64,000 bases of DNA from Vreelandella sp031769195 (GTDB lineage Bacteria; Pseudomonadota; Gammaproteobacteria; Pseudomonadales; Halomonadaceae). The first letter of the stretch is position 1. The number at the start of each line of letters is the position of its first letter. This document shows positions 47,371 to 58,900 of the stretch, one piece after another. Made by a program: the position numbers and the translations under genes. The notes beneath the pieces were generated by a model. It did no database searches. It saw only the letters and a program-made list of their open reading frames with translations, and had not been told where the DNA came from. The stretch lies in assembly GCF_031769195.1 (NCBI RefSeq), contig NZ_JAVHNP010000002.1, positions 496,001-560,000 on the forward strand, written 5' to 3'.

Positions 47371-47987
47371 GCGGCGGTGGCGGTGGTGAAAACACGGTTA
47401 AGGATACGCCCGAGCAACGCCAGCTTGCCCAGGTAGCCGCCGAAAAGTGGAACTTCGCCCAAGATAAGCTAGCCCCGCTTGAGAACGCGTACATGGAGTC
47501 GGTGGGCGATATGACCAGCGACGCCAATATGAGCTATATCGCGGGCCGCACGCTGCAAAGCCAGCAGCAGGCCTTGAGTGAGGCAAGTGACCAAGTGGGT
47601 TTGCAGTTAAGCCAAGCAGGCATCGACCCGTCTAGCGGTCGCGCGCAGTCTGCTATGAGTGGCATTGCGCTAGGTGGGGCCAGTGCAGGTGGTGAAACCC
47701 TCGGGCGCGCTCAGTTCGAGCAAGAGAACCAGCAGGTACGCGGCCTCCAAAATATCGTTGCCATTGGTCAGGGCCAAGCGGGACAGGCACAGCAAGGCTT
47801 ATCGAGCATTGCTAGTCAGTCTGCGGTCGATGCCCGCCAAACAGCTGCTAATCGCTTTAATCGCCGTAGCGCCAACCTTCAATTGCTTGGTCAGGTGGCC
47901 GGGGCGGGCGCATCGAGCTATCTCAATAAGCCCGCGCCGGCACAAGGGCTCAATCTCTACGAACAAGTCAGCGCAGGCGGGGTGTGA
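47367..47987 (+). CDS. Internal virion protein, small
   Basis: A 206-residue, Gln/Ala/Gly-rich protein: GGGGENTVKDTPEQRQLAQVAAEKWNFAQDKLAPLENAY, SGRAQSAMSGIALGGASAGGETLGRA, and a Gln-rich helical second half. It fits podovirus internal (ejected) proteins that assemble on the portal and are injected to form a channel. GTG start overlapping the previous stop. Confidence 0.66.
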   Translation: MSGGGGGENTVKDTPEQRQLAQVAAEKWNFAQDKLAPLENAYMESVGDMTSDANMSYIAGRTLQSQQQALSEASDQVGLQLSQAGIDPSSGRAQSAMSGIALGGASAGGETLGRAQFEQENQQVRGLQNIVAIGQGQAGQAQQGLSSIASQSAVDARQTAANRFNRRSANLQLLGQVAGAGASSYLNKPAPAQGLNLYEQVSAGGV

Positions 47988-47989
47988 TC

Positions 47990-48466
47990 ATGCAATACCA
48001 ACCCACGCTCGGACAGATTACCTACGCGCCTTCTGAAACCGCGCAGCAGCGCGTCGACCCCAATCAAGCCATGCGCGGTGACCAAGGGGCCTCACAGCTA
48101 TTGGGCCAGCTCAACCGCGCCCAATGGGCCGATTGGAAAAACCGCTTCGCCCCCTACGTCGATGAGCTGGCCCGTGTGGCCCAAGACAACAACGCCCCAG
48201 GCGCAGCCGCTGCCAATGCCAGCAATGCCGTGGGCTTGGCGTTCGACAGCAGCCAGCAAGGGCTTGCCCAGCAGCGCCAAGGGTACGGCATCAGCCAGAC
48301 TCCCCAACAGATAGCCGCCGAAGAGCGTCGCACCAACCTAGAGCGTAGCGCCTCAATGGTGAGCGCGGGCAATGAGGCGCGCATCTCTGCCCAAGATCGT
48401 CAGGACGCCATTCTGGCGGGCGGCATGGGCCTCTCCAATATTCCTGACAGGGTGATGAACCAATGA
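47990..48466 (+). CDS. Internal virion protein
   Basis: A 158-residue Gln/Ala-rich helical protein (RGDQGASQLLGQLNRAQWADWKNRFAPYVDELARVAQ; NAVGLAFDSSQQGLAQQRQG). Composition and place are those of internal virion proteins. ATG preferred to a GTG two codons earlier. Overlaps the next start (ATGA). Confidence 0.65.
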   Translation: MQYQPTLGQITYAPSETAQQRVDPNQAMRGDQGASQLLGQLNRAQWADWKNRFAPYVDELARVAQDNNAPGAAAANASNAVGLAFDSSQQGLAQQRQGYGISQTPQQIAAEERRTNLERSASMVSAGNEARISAQDRQDAILAGGMGLSNIPDRVMNQ

Positions 48467-48702
48467 GCTACGGACTATTAGGCCTTCGCCAACAAATGGA
48501 AGGCCAGGCCATGCAGGGGCTAAGTGATCTATCGGGCCAGCAGCGCCAAGCCGAGCAAGCCGAAGAGCAAATGGAGCAGGCCGAGAAAACGCAAAAGATG
48601 AGCGCCGTCGGCATGGGTGCGGGTGTCGGCATGATGGTCGGTGGACCGCTGACCGCTGCGATTGGTGCCGGCGTTGGCTTTCTCGCCAGCTCAATTTTCT
48701 AG
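48463..48702 (+). CDS. Small glycine-zipper internal virion protein
   Basis: A 79-residue protein. A charged Gln/Glu coiled coil (QQRQAEQAEEQMEQAEKTQ) is followed by a Gly/Ala/Met-rich hydrophobic end (GMGAGVGMMVGGPLTAAIGAGVGFLASSIF) able to insert in membranes. It may form part of the trans-envelope ejection channel. Confidence 0.65.
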   Translation: MSYGLLGLRQQMEGQAMQGLSDLSGQQRQAEQAEEQMEQAEKTQKMSAVGMGAGVGMMVGGPLTAAIGAGVGFLASSIF

Positions 48703-48711
48703 GAGGTCACC

Positions 48712-49947
48712 ATGGCAGGACTTGATACACGCGGCTTAGCCAGCGGCTTCGCTCAGGGCTTTGGGCTGATGAACCAGTATCAGCAACAGCAATTCCAGAA
48801 TGAGCGCGCTGAAAAACAGGATGCGATGCAAGCCGAGCAATTCGACATGCAGAAGCAGCAATTCAGTGCCCAGCAAGAAGATGTGCAGCGGCAGCGCGAT
48901 ATGGAAGAAATACAGTTCACGCTCGGCAAGATCGGTTCCGGCATGGACGTCGCCGAAGATGAACTGGAAACCCTGCGCCGGTACCCGAAGTTTTGGGCCG
49001 CGCTAGACCCGCAGACAGACGCGTCGATCAATCAGGCTATGGCAGTAATTGACCCTGACACCACTGTCGACGCCAACGATCCAGAAAGCCTGGAAGCCCT
49101 CAATCAAATGTTTGGCGCTGAGATTAACCGCGGCGATGGCGGCCAAAAGCGCGTAGTCGGCATGTACCCGGCCCCAGACGGCCAAAGCGTGGCGCTTGAG
49201 CTTGAAGTCGTGGGCGAGGACGGCAACACCTACCGCGCACCGATGACCGAAGGGCGCGGCACCGCTGATGACGACTTGGTGAAATACGTACCGGTGGAGT
49301 CGCTAGTAGAGCAGGTGCAAGGCATGCGTTTGCTACGCAATACCATGCGCACGCCAGAAGCCCAGCAGCGTGCGACACAAGTGCTTGGATTATTGCGTGG
49401 TGATAGCAACGAGCGCTGGGAGCAAGTGCAAGGCCCAGGCGGTTCTATCCTGCAGCGCAATACGGTGACCGGCGAAACTAAGCAGGTGCTAGGACGTGCG
49501 CCACGCGCCGCAGGTAGTGGCAGCGGCAGCACACCAAGCCGTATTCAGGAGGCACAAGCGCTGGTGGAGCGCGAGGTATACCCAACCTTCGCAGAAGCCT
49601 ACGAAGCGGTGCGCGCCCGAGCGGGTGAAGGCACGCAGACAGATACGCGGTATATCAGTTTCCTTGGCGATGAATTGAAGCGTATTGACGACCAGCTGGA
49701 TTCTTACTCCCTTGCAGAAGATGAGCGCACGCAGCTGGCCGAAAGGCGAGAACAGCTAGCCTCCGAGCTAGATACCGCGTCTCGGAAAGTCTTTAACCGA
49801 CCTGCAGGCCAGCAAGCCGATACTCAGCAGCCAGCACCACAACCGGAAAATGCGCAGCCAGGCGCTCCACAAGTTGGTCACGTCGAAGACGGTTATGAAT
49901 TTTTAGGCGGCGACCCCGCTAATCCGGACAATTGGAGAGCGCGCTAA
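48712..49947 (+). CDS. Internal virion protein, 411 residues
   Basis: N-terminal LDTRGLASGFAQGFGLMNQYQQQQ then a long Gln-rich coiled coil (to ~70), a folded middle (~75-270) and a low-complexity C-terminus (QQADTQQPAPQPENAQPGAPQ) ending GYEFLGGDPANPDNWRAR. Strong AGGAGGT site. It shares the Gln/Pro style and trailing tag of its giant neighbour, with which it overlaps by one base. Confidence 0.68.
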   Translation: MAGLDTRGLASGFAQGFGLMNQYQQQQFQNERAEKQDAMQAEQFDMQKQQFSAQQEDVQRQRDMEEIQFTLGKIGSGMDVAEDELETLRRYPKFWAALDPQTDASINQAMAVIDPDTTVDANDPESLEALNQMFGAEINRGDGGQKRVVGMYPAPDGQSVALELEVVGEDGNTYRAPMTEGRGTADDDLVKYVPVESLVEQVQGMRLLRNTMRTPEAQQRATQVLGLLRGDSNERWEQVQGPGGSILQRNTVTGETKQVLGRAPRAAGSGSGSTPSRIQEAQALVEREVYPTFAEAYEAVRARAGEGTQTDTRYISFLGDELKRIDDQLDSYSLAEDERTQLAERREQLASELDTASRKVFNRPAGQQADTQQPAPQPENAQPGAPQVGHVEDGYEFLGGDPANPDNWRAR

Positions 49948-52900
49948 TGGCAGCACCATGGGAAAAGTATCAGCAACAGCAGCCCTCAAATGCCGCGCCT
50001 GCCAAACCGTGGGAGCGTTATGCCAGCCAAGAAGCGCCTGTTGCTAGCGAGCAGCCAGCAGAGCCAACAGGATTGGCCATGGAGCGCGCGCCTCAGCAAG
50101 AGCAGCCTCAATCGCCTGCCGAGCAGCCGTCTGACACTATTCGCGCTAGTGATTTTGGTTTAGAAGCACTGGAAGGTGGCGTTAGCGGCACCGGCTTTGC
50201 CATTGGTGGTGCGGGTGACTTCCTTTCGTGGGGTGGCGACCTAGTGGAGTCTGGCCTACGTAAACTAGGCTTGGGCGACTTGGTCGACAAAGGCGATGCC
50301 GCACTTGGCGGTATGGCACCGAGCGATGCGTTCCAGGCGTTTGAAGGCTGGATGCAGAAAGGTTCTGAGCAAATTGATGCCAGCCAGACCGAGGCCTTCC
50401 GCGAAGTAATGAAAAACAGTACGCCAGAAGGCGATGTTTTCAAGCCTAGCACTTGGTCCATGGGTGAAGACCCCAGCGTTACCGGCTATGCCGCGCAAAT
50501 GGCTGGCCTAATCGGTCAGTTTGCACCGCAGGCGGCCACCATGCTCGCAGGCTCGCCGCAGCGCGTGGCCGTGGCCATGACATTAATGGGCGGCACGCAA
50601 GCCGGTGGCTCGCAAGCCAGTGAGGCCGAAGACCGCGTGATGGGTATGGACGAGACGCAGCTGAGTGAAGCGTCAACGCTATACCGCGACTTGCGCGATA
50701 ACGGCCTAAGCCATGATGAAGCCCAGCAGCAGACTGCCAAAACCGCAGGTGCAGCAGCCTTCTTGGGCGGTGCGCCCATAGGTGCAGCTGGTGGTGCGGT
50801 GACCAGCTACGTGCTTGGCCCCATGCAACGCGCGATTGGTGGCGGCATCGCAGGCCGCACCGTAGATAGTGTCGGCCTTCAAGCGCCTGCCGAAGCGCTA
50901 CAGGAAGTAAGCGAGACCATGATGGCTCGCGCTAATACCAACCGCGCCATTGGTGGTAACCAAGATATAAGCGAGGGTACGTTTGGCGATGCTGTATTGG
51001 GCGGTATGTTCGGCGGCGGCCTTGGCCTTGCGGGCGCAGCCGGTGGCGGCTTAGACGCCACGCCAGAGCGCACGCCTAATGATGCCGTCCGTGAGCGTAC
51101 GCCAGAAGATATTGCTGCGATCAACGAACAGTACGATAACCGCGAGCCACAATCACAGCCTACTCAAGAGCCAGAGCCTACGGTTGACGCTGCGCCAGAA
51201 GCCGAAGTGGCACCAGAGCAAGCAGCAGGCTTGGATATGGATGCCCAGCGCCGCTGGGAAGAAGCCTGGCGCGAACAAGCGGCACAAGACGGCATTGCAG
51301 ACTACGACCCTAACGCCAACCTGCCTGATACCACGATCACGATTAACGGCGATGACGCAGCGCAAGCAGATGGCTTGACGCTGCAGGACTCGGTTGAGCA
51401 AATTGAAAAAGCCGCTAGCGAGACAAACACCGAGCCTACCCCGGCTCAAGCAGAGGCCGGTAACTATCGAAAAGGGCGCATAAGACTAAACGGCTTTGAT
51501 ATTGCTATTGAGAATCCCAAAGGCTCGACACGTCGCGGTACTGCACCGGATGGAACTGCTTGGGAAAGCAATATGGCGCACCACTACGGCGACATTAAAG
51601 GCACGAAGGCTGCTGACGGCGACAACCTGGATGTATTTGTAGGCGATAACCCTAGCTCCCAGCGGGCTTTCGTGGTTGATCAAATCAACCCTGACGGCAG
51701 CTTTGATGAGCACAAGGTGCTGCTTGGTTTTGATTCTTTAGAGCAGGCACGAAAGGGCTATTTAGATAATTACGAGAATGATTGGCAAGGCTTAGGCGAT
51801 ATTTCTGAAACGCCAGTTGAAAACCTGAAACAGTGGGTTAGTGAAGGCGCTATGGAGCTGCCTTTCGGCACTGTGCCTACAGCCAATAGGGAGACGGCGG
51901 AAGAAGCGACTCCCGCCATTGCCCCCGATCAGCCTTCTGCAGACCCGGACACCAAAACGCCGCGCCGTATGCCCGTGGAGCGTATACAAGTAGACCCAGA
52001 GGCCTATCAGTTCCGCACAGAGGTAAACGATCAGGGCGTGGACACTCGCTTGGAAGGCATCGAGAAATGGGACGACCTGCGAGCGGGCAACCTGATTCTG
52101 CATGAGCGTACTGACGGCAGTGTGTACGCAGCCGACGGCCATCACCGCATTAACTTGGCTCGTCAAGTGCAGCAGCCAGACGTGAACGCGATTGTGTTGC
52201 GTGAAGCCGATGGCGTTACCGTTGAGGATGCGCGCCGTGCCGCCGCTGAGGCGAACATTGCTGCAGGCAGCGCCACCGCAATGGATGCCGCCAAGGTGTT
52301 CCGTAATAGCGAAGGCGATATCGATACGGTGATACGCGAGAGTAACCTGCCGCGCACTCAGCTTGTGCGCGACGGTGCCAATATTGCCAAGCTCGACACT
52401 GAGCCCTTCGGTGCGGTGCTAAACAAGGTGATCACCGAAAAAGACGGCGCGGTCATCGGTCGTTCTTTTACCGACCCCGACCAGCAAATGGCCGCCGTGG
52501 GCGTGTTCCAGCGCGTGAAGCCGACCAACGATAATCAGCGCGAACTGCTAGCCAATGAAGTGCGCCAAGCTGGCTTTGCTGAAAGCCAAGGCGAGCAAGG
52601 CGGCTTGTTTAATGATGATCCGGCAGAATCTCTCATTGGTGAGCGCGTGAAGGTAATGGATAACCTTCGCCAAACCCTGGTGCGCGACAAGCGCTTATTC
52701 GCTACGCTGAACGATAACGCTCAAACGGCCGAGCAGGCGGGTAACCGCATCGCTAAGGACCGCAACAACGCCCTGCAGGAAACTTCGGCAGACGCTATTG
52801 CGCTACTTGAGCGGGCAACAACCACGCCAGAAATTAACCAGCAGATCAACGACGCCGCGCGCCGTGTGAAGGATGGCGAAACACTGGCCAGCGTGACGCG

Positions 52901-55900
52901 AGAGCTTAAAGAGGCACTACTAAATGGCACAAACAGCCCAGCAGCGAGCGAAGGACGTACACCAGCACCTAGCCGCGGACAGACTGATCAAGCAGGGCAA
53001 GACGTTGGACGAAGTGAACCAGTACCTGCAGTCAACGACGCACGAACAGCGCGTGCAGGAGAACAACGCCCACGCACTGGAGCAGGAGCGCAAGCAGAGC
53101 CAGCGGTAACGCTAAAGACCGACGGCAAGCCGTTTCAGACGCGCAAAGCCGTCGAGCTATCCAAGCGCTTCCGTGATACGCCCAACGCCCAGCCCGTTGA
53201 GGTAGAGGGTGGATGGGGCTTTGTGGCACCAGACCTCAATTCAGTGCCTGCAGAAAATGCTGAAGCCAGCAATCCCCCAAGTGATGAGCGGCTGTATTCA
53301 ACGGATGAGCTGGCCGATCAGCTGGCCGACAAGCTGATTAGTGAAAAAGGGCTTCGAAGTGCTCTGGTAGACGACCAGGCATTAAGCATGGCAGTTGAAG
53401 CCTTTTTCAATACCATGCAATCCACTGATTTCGCCATGCAGTTGCCTGCCGCTCGCAGTAGGAAGGTTAATCCAGAGTTATATCGCCAGCAGCGAGAGAG
53501 CTACCAAAACCTCACGGTGCAGAAGGTCGTTGAAAGCATAAAAGCGAGACGTAACGACGATGATGCCCCTCTACAGGGACGAGTCAACGACAGCGAAAAC
53601 ACCACTCCTCTGCTGGAAATGCAAACAGAAGAAAGCCTTGCGCAGCGCGAGCAGGAAGTTCAGGCCGCTGAACAGGCCGAAGCCGACCAGCGCAACCAAG
53701 AGGCTCAGCGCTCCCAGGCAGACCGTGATGCTGACGACTTTGTGTTGAGCGGCAGCAACCGCACCGCCGATATTGCCGAGTCACGCGGGCAGAGTGATAT
53801 TTTCGGTGCACAGCCAGCACAGCCAGCACAGCCAGCACAGCCAGCACAGCCAGCACAGCCAGCACCGCCTATTGAGGCCACACCCAGAGCAAGTAAGCCG
53901 CGCAAGCCCGCTAAGCTAAACCCACGTCAGCAGCGAGCAAGCGAAGCCTTCGGCGGTGCTGTGCCTGGCGATATGATCACGATGAATCGCGATGCCGGAT
54001 ACGCACGCACTGGAAACGGCTACAGGGTCAACGCCATAGGGAGAGATGGCAGCCTGGATATCACCAATACGCAAAGCGGTAGCTCCACCGTTATCAGCCA
54101 GGGGGAGTGGCTGGGGGCTTATCGAAACGCGAATGCAACCCTTGCTCAAGTGGTGAGCCAGCCTGAGCCTGACAGCGAAGCGCAATCACAAGATAGCGCC
54201 TGGGGCGATACCAATACACTGGTTAGCCGCGACCGAGCCGAAGAGATTCGTGCTCGCTTGCGAGCGAAATTAGGGCAGTTGAATAGCGGCATCGACCCCG
54301 AAATGCTGTCTTTAGGTACCGAGCTGGCAGCTTTCCACCTGGAAGCCGGTGCGCGGCGCTTTACCGACTTTGCGCGCACCATGGCGCGTGATCTCGGTAC
54401 TAACGTAGAGCAAATACGCCCTTACCTGCGTGCTTGGTACAATGGTGGCCGCGACATGATGGAAGATAGCGGACTCGATGTGACCGGCATGGATGATCCC
54501 GGCGCGGTGCGTGAGGCGCTGGATACACTAACCAACGAGGGCGACGCCGATGTATCAAGTACCGGCCAGCGTACTGAACCAGATACTGGAGTCTCAGCCG
54601 CTGAAAACGACGTGGGCAGAGAAGCTGTTCGCGATGGATCAGGACGAGCTCAACGAAGCGATGGAGAGCCAAGCCCAGGCGCTGGAAGTGAGCGGCGTTC
54701 CCGACCCGGTCGCCCTGGCGTATCAGAAGATAGCGCCGGTACTGGCCGAACAGGAAGCGATAACCGCGTACATCGAGGAGACGGGGAGTATGACGTTGCG
54801 CGCGAGCCTACCGGACGTGACGACAGCGGACGAAGCCGTAATGGTGATGACGGAGGAACACCGACTGACGCCCGAGCAAGCCTCGCAGTTGCACGACATG
54901 CTCAAAAGACTGTCGATGCGGTAAGTAAGGCTGCACCCGCAGCGATTGCTCAAGATGATGTGGTACCCGCGTCACTGGATAGTATTGCCGAAACCTTGCC
55001 GCAGCTTCTCAAGGTTCAGCAAGAAGATGTTGCTTTTGCTGAGCGCCGCTTTTTTGAAGCTAACGGGCGTGGCGTTTTATTCGCCAACGGCACCGGTACC
55101 GGCAAGACTTACTCAGGTTTAGGCGTTGCCAAGCGTCACGCACTAATGGGCCTCCCCAATATCTTGATTGTGGTGCCTAGTGACAAGATTGCGCGCGACT
55201 GGATGGCGGCTGGCGAGAATGTTGATCTAGGTATTAAGCAGCTGCGCGACACCCGAGACAATGGGGGCGAGGGCGCTGTTATCACCACTTACGCCAACAT
55301 GAGGCAGAACAATAGCCTGGCTGAGCGCGAGTGGGATTTAATCATTGCCGACGAAGCCCACAACCTGCTACAGCGTGACGAGTTCCAGGAAACCGGTGCG
55401 CTTTCTACGCTGCGCGCACTCACTGGCTACCCTGGCTCGGCGCGGCGCTTAGCTGAAATGCAGCGGCCTGACTTGGTTGAGCGGCTAGAAACACTGAGGT
55501 CGCAGGCAGAAGCCGCGCGCGTACAGGCCCGTGATAGCGGGCGAGGCGAGGACGCCAACAGAGAGGCACAGCTTTCGGAGGAGCGAAAGCAGGTAGCCGA
55601 TGAACTTGACCAGCTAGCTAAAGATATTGAACAAGCCCAGGCGAGCAAGTGGGAGGCGCGCGGCACGCGGGCTGCCTTCTTATCAGCGACGCCGTTTGCC
55701 TATCGCAAATCAGTAGAGTGGGCTAACGGGTATTTGTTTGACTATGCCGAAGGCCAGCCAGAGCAAGACCGTGTGCGCAGCTATAATGAAGGCGATGCCC
55801 GCGAAAGCTTTTTCATGCAGAACTTTGGCTACCAGATGCGCTACAACAAGCTCAACGCGCCGGGAGCAGAAGTCGATATAGGCTTGATGGAGCGTGAGTT

Positions 55901-58900
55901 TAACGAAAAGCTGAAGCGTGAAGGCGCTATGCGCGCACGAATGCTGGAGGTGGATCAGGACTATGACCGCCGCTTCCAGCTGGTGGCCGACGGCATCGGT
56001 ACGCGCATCGATGAAGGGCTTGAATGGTTACAGGATCGTGCCCGCACTGCGCGCGACAAGGCGCGTGAAGGCGATGATGCCGCTCAGGCAGAAGCGTCGG
56101 CATGGGCTGAGCTATCAGAGCGAATCAGTAAGCGCTTTAGCTACCTCAATCGTGCCTACTTGCTGGAATCTATCAAGGCTAAACATGCGATTCCTTACAT
56201 CGAGCAGCACCTAAAGCAAGGCCGCAAAGTGGTCGTGTTTCACGACTACAATCAAGGCGGCGGTTTCCATCCTTTCCGGCCGATGGCAGGCGAGGGTGAT
56301 TCCAGTATGTTTAAACGCTTCAAGGCGGAGCGGCCAGACCTTTATAACCTCGACCTTTCCGGCTTATCTTCGCCTCGCGATGCGCTAAGCAAGGCGTATG
56401 GCGACAAGCTAGTAGAATTTAACGGCACCATTGGTAAGGCTGAGCGCGCCAAGAACGTGGAGCGGTTTAATCGTGATGGCAGCGGTGTGGACGTCATCGC
56501 AGTGCAATCCGACGCAGGCGGTGCTGGCATTTCCCTTCACGACACCGCTGGCAAACACCAGCGCGTACTTTTAAACCTAGGCCTTCCGGTGAAGCCGACA
56601 GCGGCGATTCAGATCGAAGGGCGTATCTATCGTGTGGGCGTTCAGTCCGACGCCATTATGCGCTACATGAGCACCGGCCTTTCCATGGAGCGCTCAATGG
56701 TGGCCAGCAAGCTGGCCGAGCGCGCTGGTACTGCTGAAAACCTAGCTATGGGTAATCTGGCGCGCGCGCTGAAAGACAACATTATCGAAGCGTATCAAGA
56801 CGCGGATAATTATCCGGCGGGCATGGAAGGTGAAGGGGTTGGCGGTAAAGAGCTTGATCGCACCGCTGCAGAAATGACCGACTTCGACCGCGCTAGGTCG
56901 TTCTATTACGGTCAGCAGAAGCGCAACGCTCGCAATAAATCCCGCGAAGGCAAGGACTACTTTGCGACGCCTGAACCGGTGGGGCTCAAGATGGTGGAGT
57001 GGGCCGGTATTCGTGCCGGTGATGATGTGCTGGAGCCAAGCGCAGGCCATGGTGCGATTGCGCGCTGGATTCCCGAAACAGCGCAGACGCACCTGGTTGA
57101 GCCGTCCTATGAGCTGGCGTCTCGCCTTCGCCTAGCCGCAGGGGATGCCAAGGTCTATGAGACGACGTTTGAAGACCTGGCGAAATCCAATAAGTACGAC
57201 AGCATCGTGATGAACCCGCCATTTGGGCTGGGAGGCTCAACGGCGATTGCACACCTGGACCGCGCGTTCAAGACACACCTGCGCCAAGGTGGCCGTGTTG
57301 TGGCGTTGATCCCTACGGGGCCTGCTGCCGATAAGCGCTTTGACAAGTGGTTTGAGGAAACGGAAGGCGTCAGCATGGCGGCTGACATCAAAATGCCAAC
57401 TTCCACCTTTGAGCGTGCCGCAACGAAGGTGGCCACGCGTATCGTTGTTTTAGATAAGCGTGCTGACGATGAGGGTGGAGCACCTAGTCGCTTAATTGAC
57501 TTGAGCAATGCCGACTCTATCAACGATCTGTTTGATCGCATTGAAGGCGTTGATATTGGTCGCGATCGTCCCGAGCCGCCAACCGTAGCGCAAGTAGACG
57601 CGGCGGCAGCAAACTTGTCAGGCAACGTCGTTAGCTTTGAGACAGCGCAAACAACCCACGCCAAAAAAGGCATTGAGCTGTTTGTTGCCAAGATGAATGG
57701 CCGCGTGGAGCGCGACGCCTTCAACGCGTTGCGTGATATGGCCAAGGCAAATGGCGGCTACTGGTCCAGCTATAAACGCGACGGTGCAATCCCTGGTTTT
57801 CAGTTTGAAAGCGAAGCGCAGCGGCAGGCGTTTATTGAGGCCGCAAGCGAAAACGCCAACGATCAGCGCTACTCTGTAACCCCTCAGTCTGACCGCCCAG
57901 AAGCGGCACCCACGGCTGAAGAGGTAGTCGCTGCGCTCGAGAGCATGAATGATCAGCTAGGCGATGTAGCGGTGATTGAAAACACCACCGAGCTACCGCC
58001 TATGTCGCTCATCGGTATGGCGATACGCGGCATTAACCCGTTAGACGTGCGCGGCCTCTATGAAGGTAACCGCCTGTATGTCATCGCGGCCAATAACGAC
58101 AGCGTAGACCAAGCCGTTAAGACAGCCATTCACGAAGCCGTAGGCCATAAGGGCGTGCGCGGTGTGCTAGGCGACGAGCTGGTACCGGTGATGCGTCAGC
58201 TCTACAACCGCTTGCCACACAGTAAGATTGGCCGCCAAGCGCGTGATGAAGTGCTGCGTGACTATCCGTTCCTTGACCGTAATAACCCTGACGACCAAGT
58301 CACTATTGCCGAAGAAATGGTCGCCCATCTTATTGAGAAAGGGCATCGGCCAGCAGCATGGCAGCGCGCCGTAGCGAAAATAAAGGAACTGCTACGGCGC
58401 GCGTTCCCCGCAATTCCTTGGACAACGACTGACGTTCTTGAGCTAGGCGAGAAGTCGCGCGACTACTTGCGACGCTTGCAGGCAGAGGCCGACCAGGGCA
58501 ATGCCGATAACATGACATTTGCTATGCGTCGTCGCGTTGACCAAAGCCGTGTGTCGGATGAGTTCACGGACCTTGATGCTGACCAGGCAGAAGCGCTGGA
58601 TATGATCGGGCCGTTAAGCGCGACCGGTTCAGCCATGGCTAAGGTGCGCGAAGTGTGGGATCGCGCCGCCGTTAAGCTGCGCGCTGGCCTAGTGGATAAG
58701 TACGCTGCCCTGAAGGAGCTGGATGAAAAAGCACTGGGGCGAGACTTTATCGAATCCAGCACAGCATCTTCCAGCTGGATACTGGCACGCATGGCACCGG
58801 CAGCACAGGGCGCGCTGCATACGCTGATTCATAGCGGTCGTATCCGTCTCGACCCTGAGCAGAAAGTCATCGAGCTGCAGGAAGGCGAGAAAAACAGCTT

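Noticed and set aside
51079..51378. A third possible nested plus-strand frame in the giant gene (99 codons)
   Set aside because: Composition is Lys/Ser/Gln noise and no Shine-Dalgarno precedes it, unlike the two nested candidates retained.
53584..53905. Minus-strand frames with repeated AVL or AGC residues
   Set aside because: Simple reverse reading of the 9-bp CAGCCAGCA tandem repeat.
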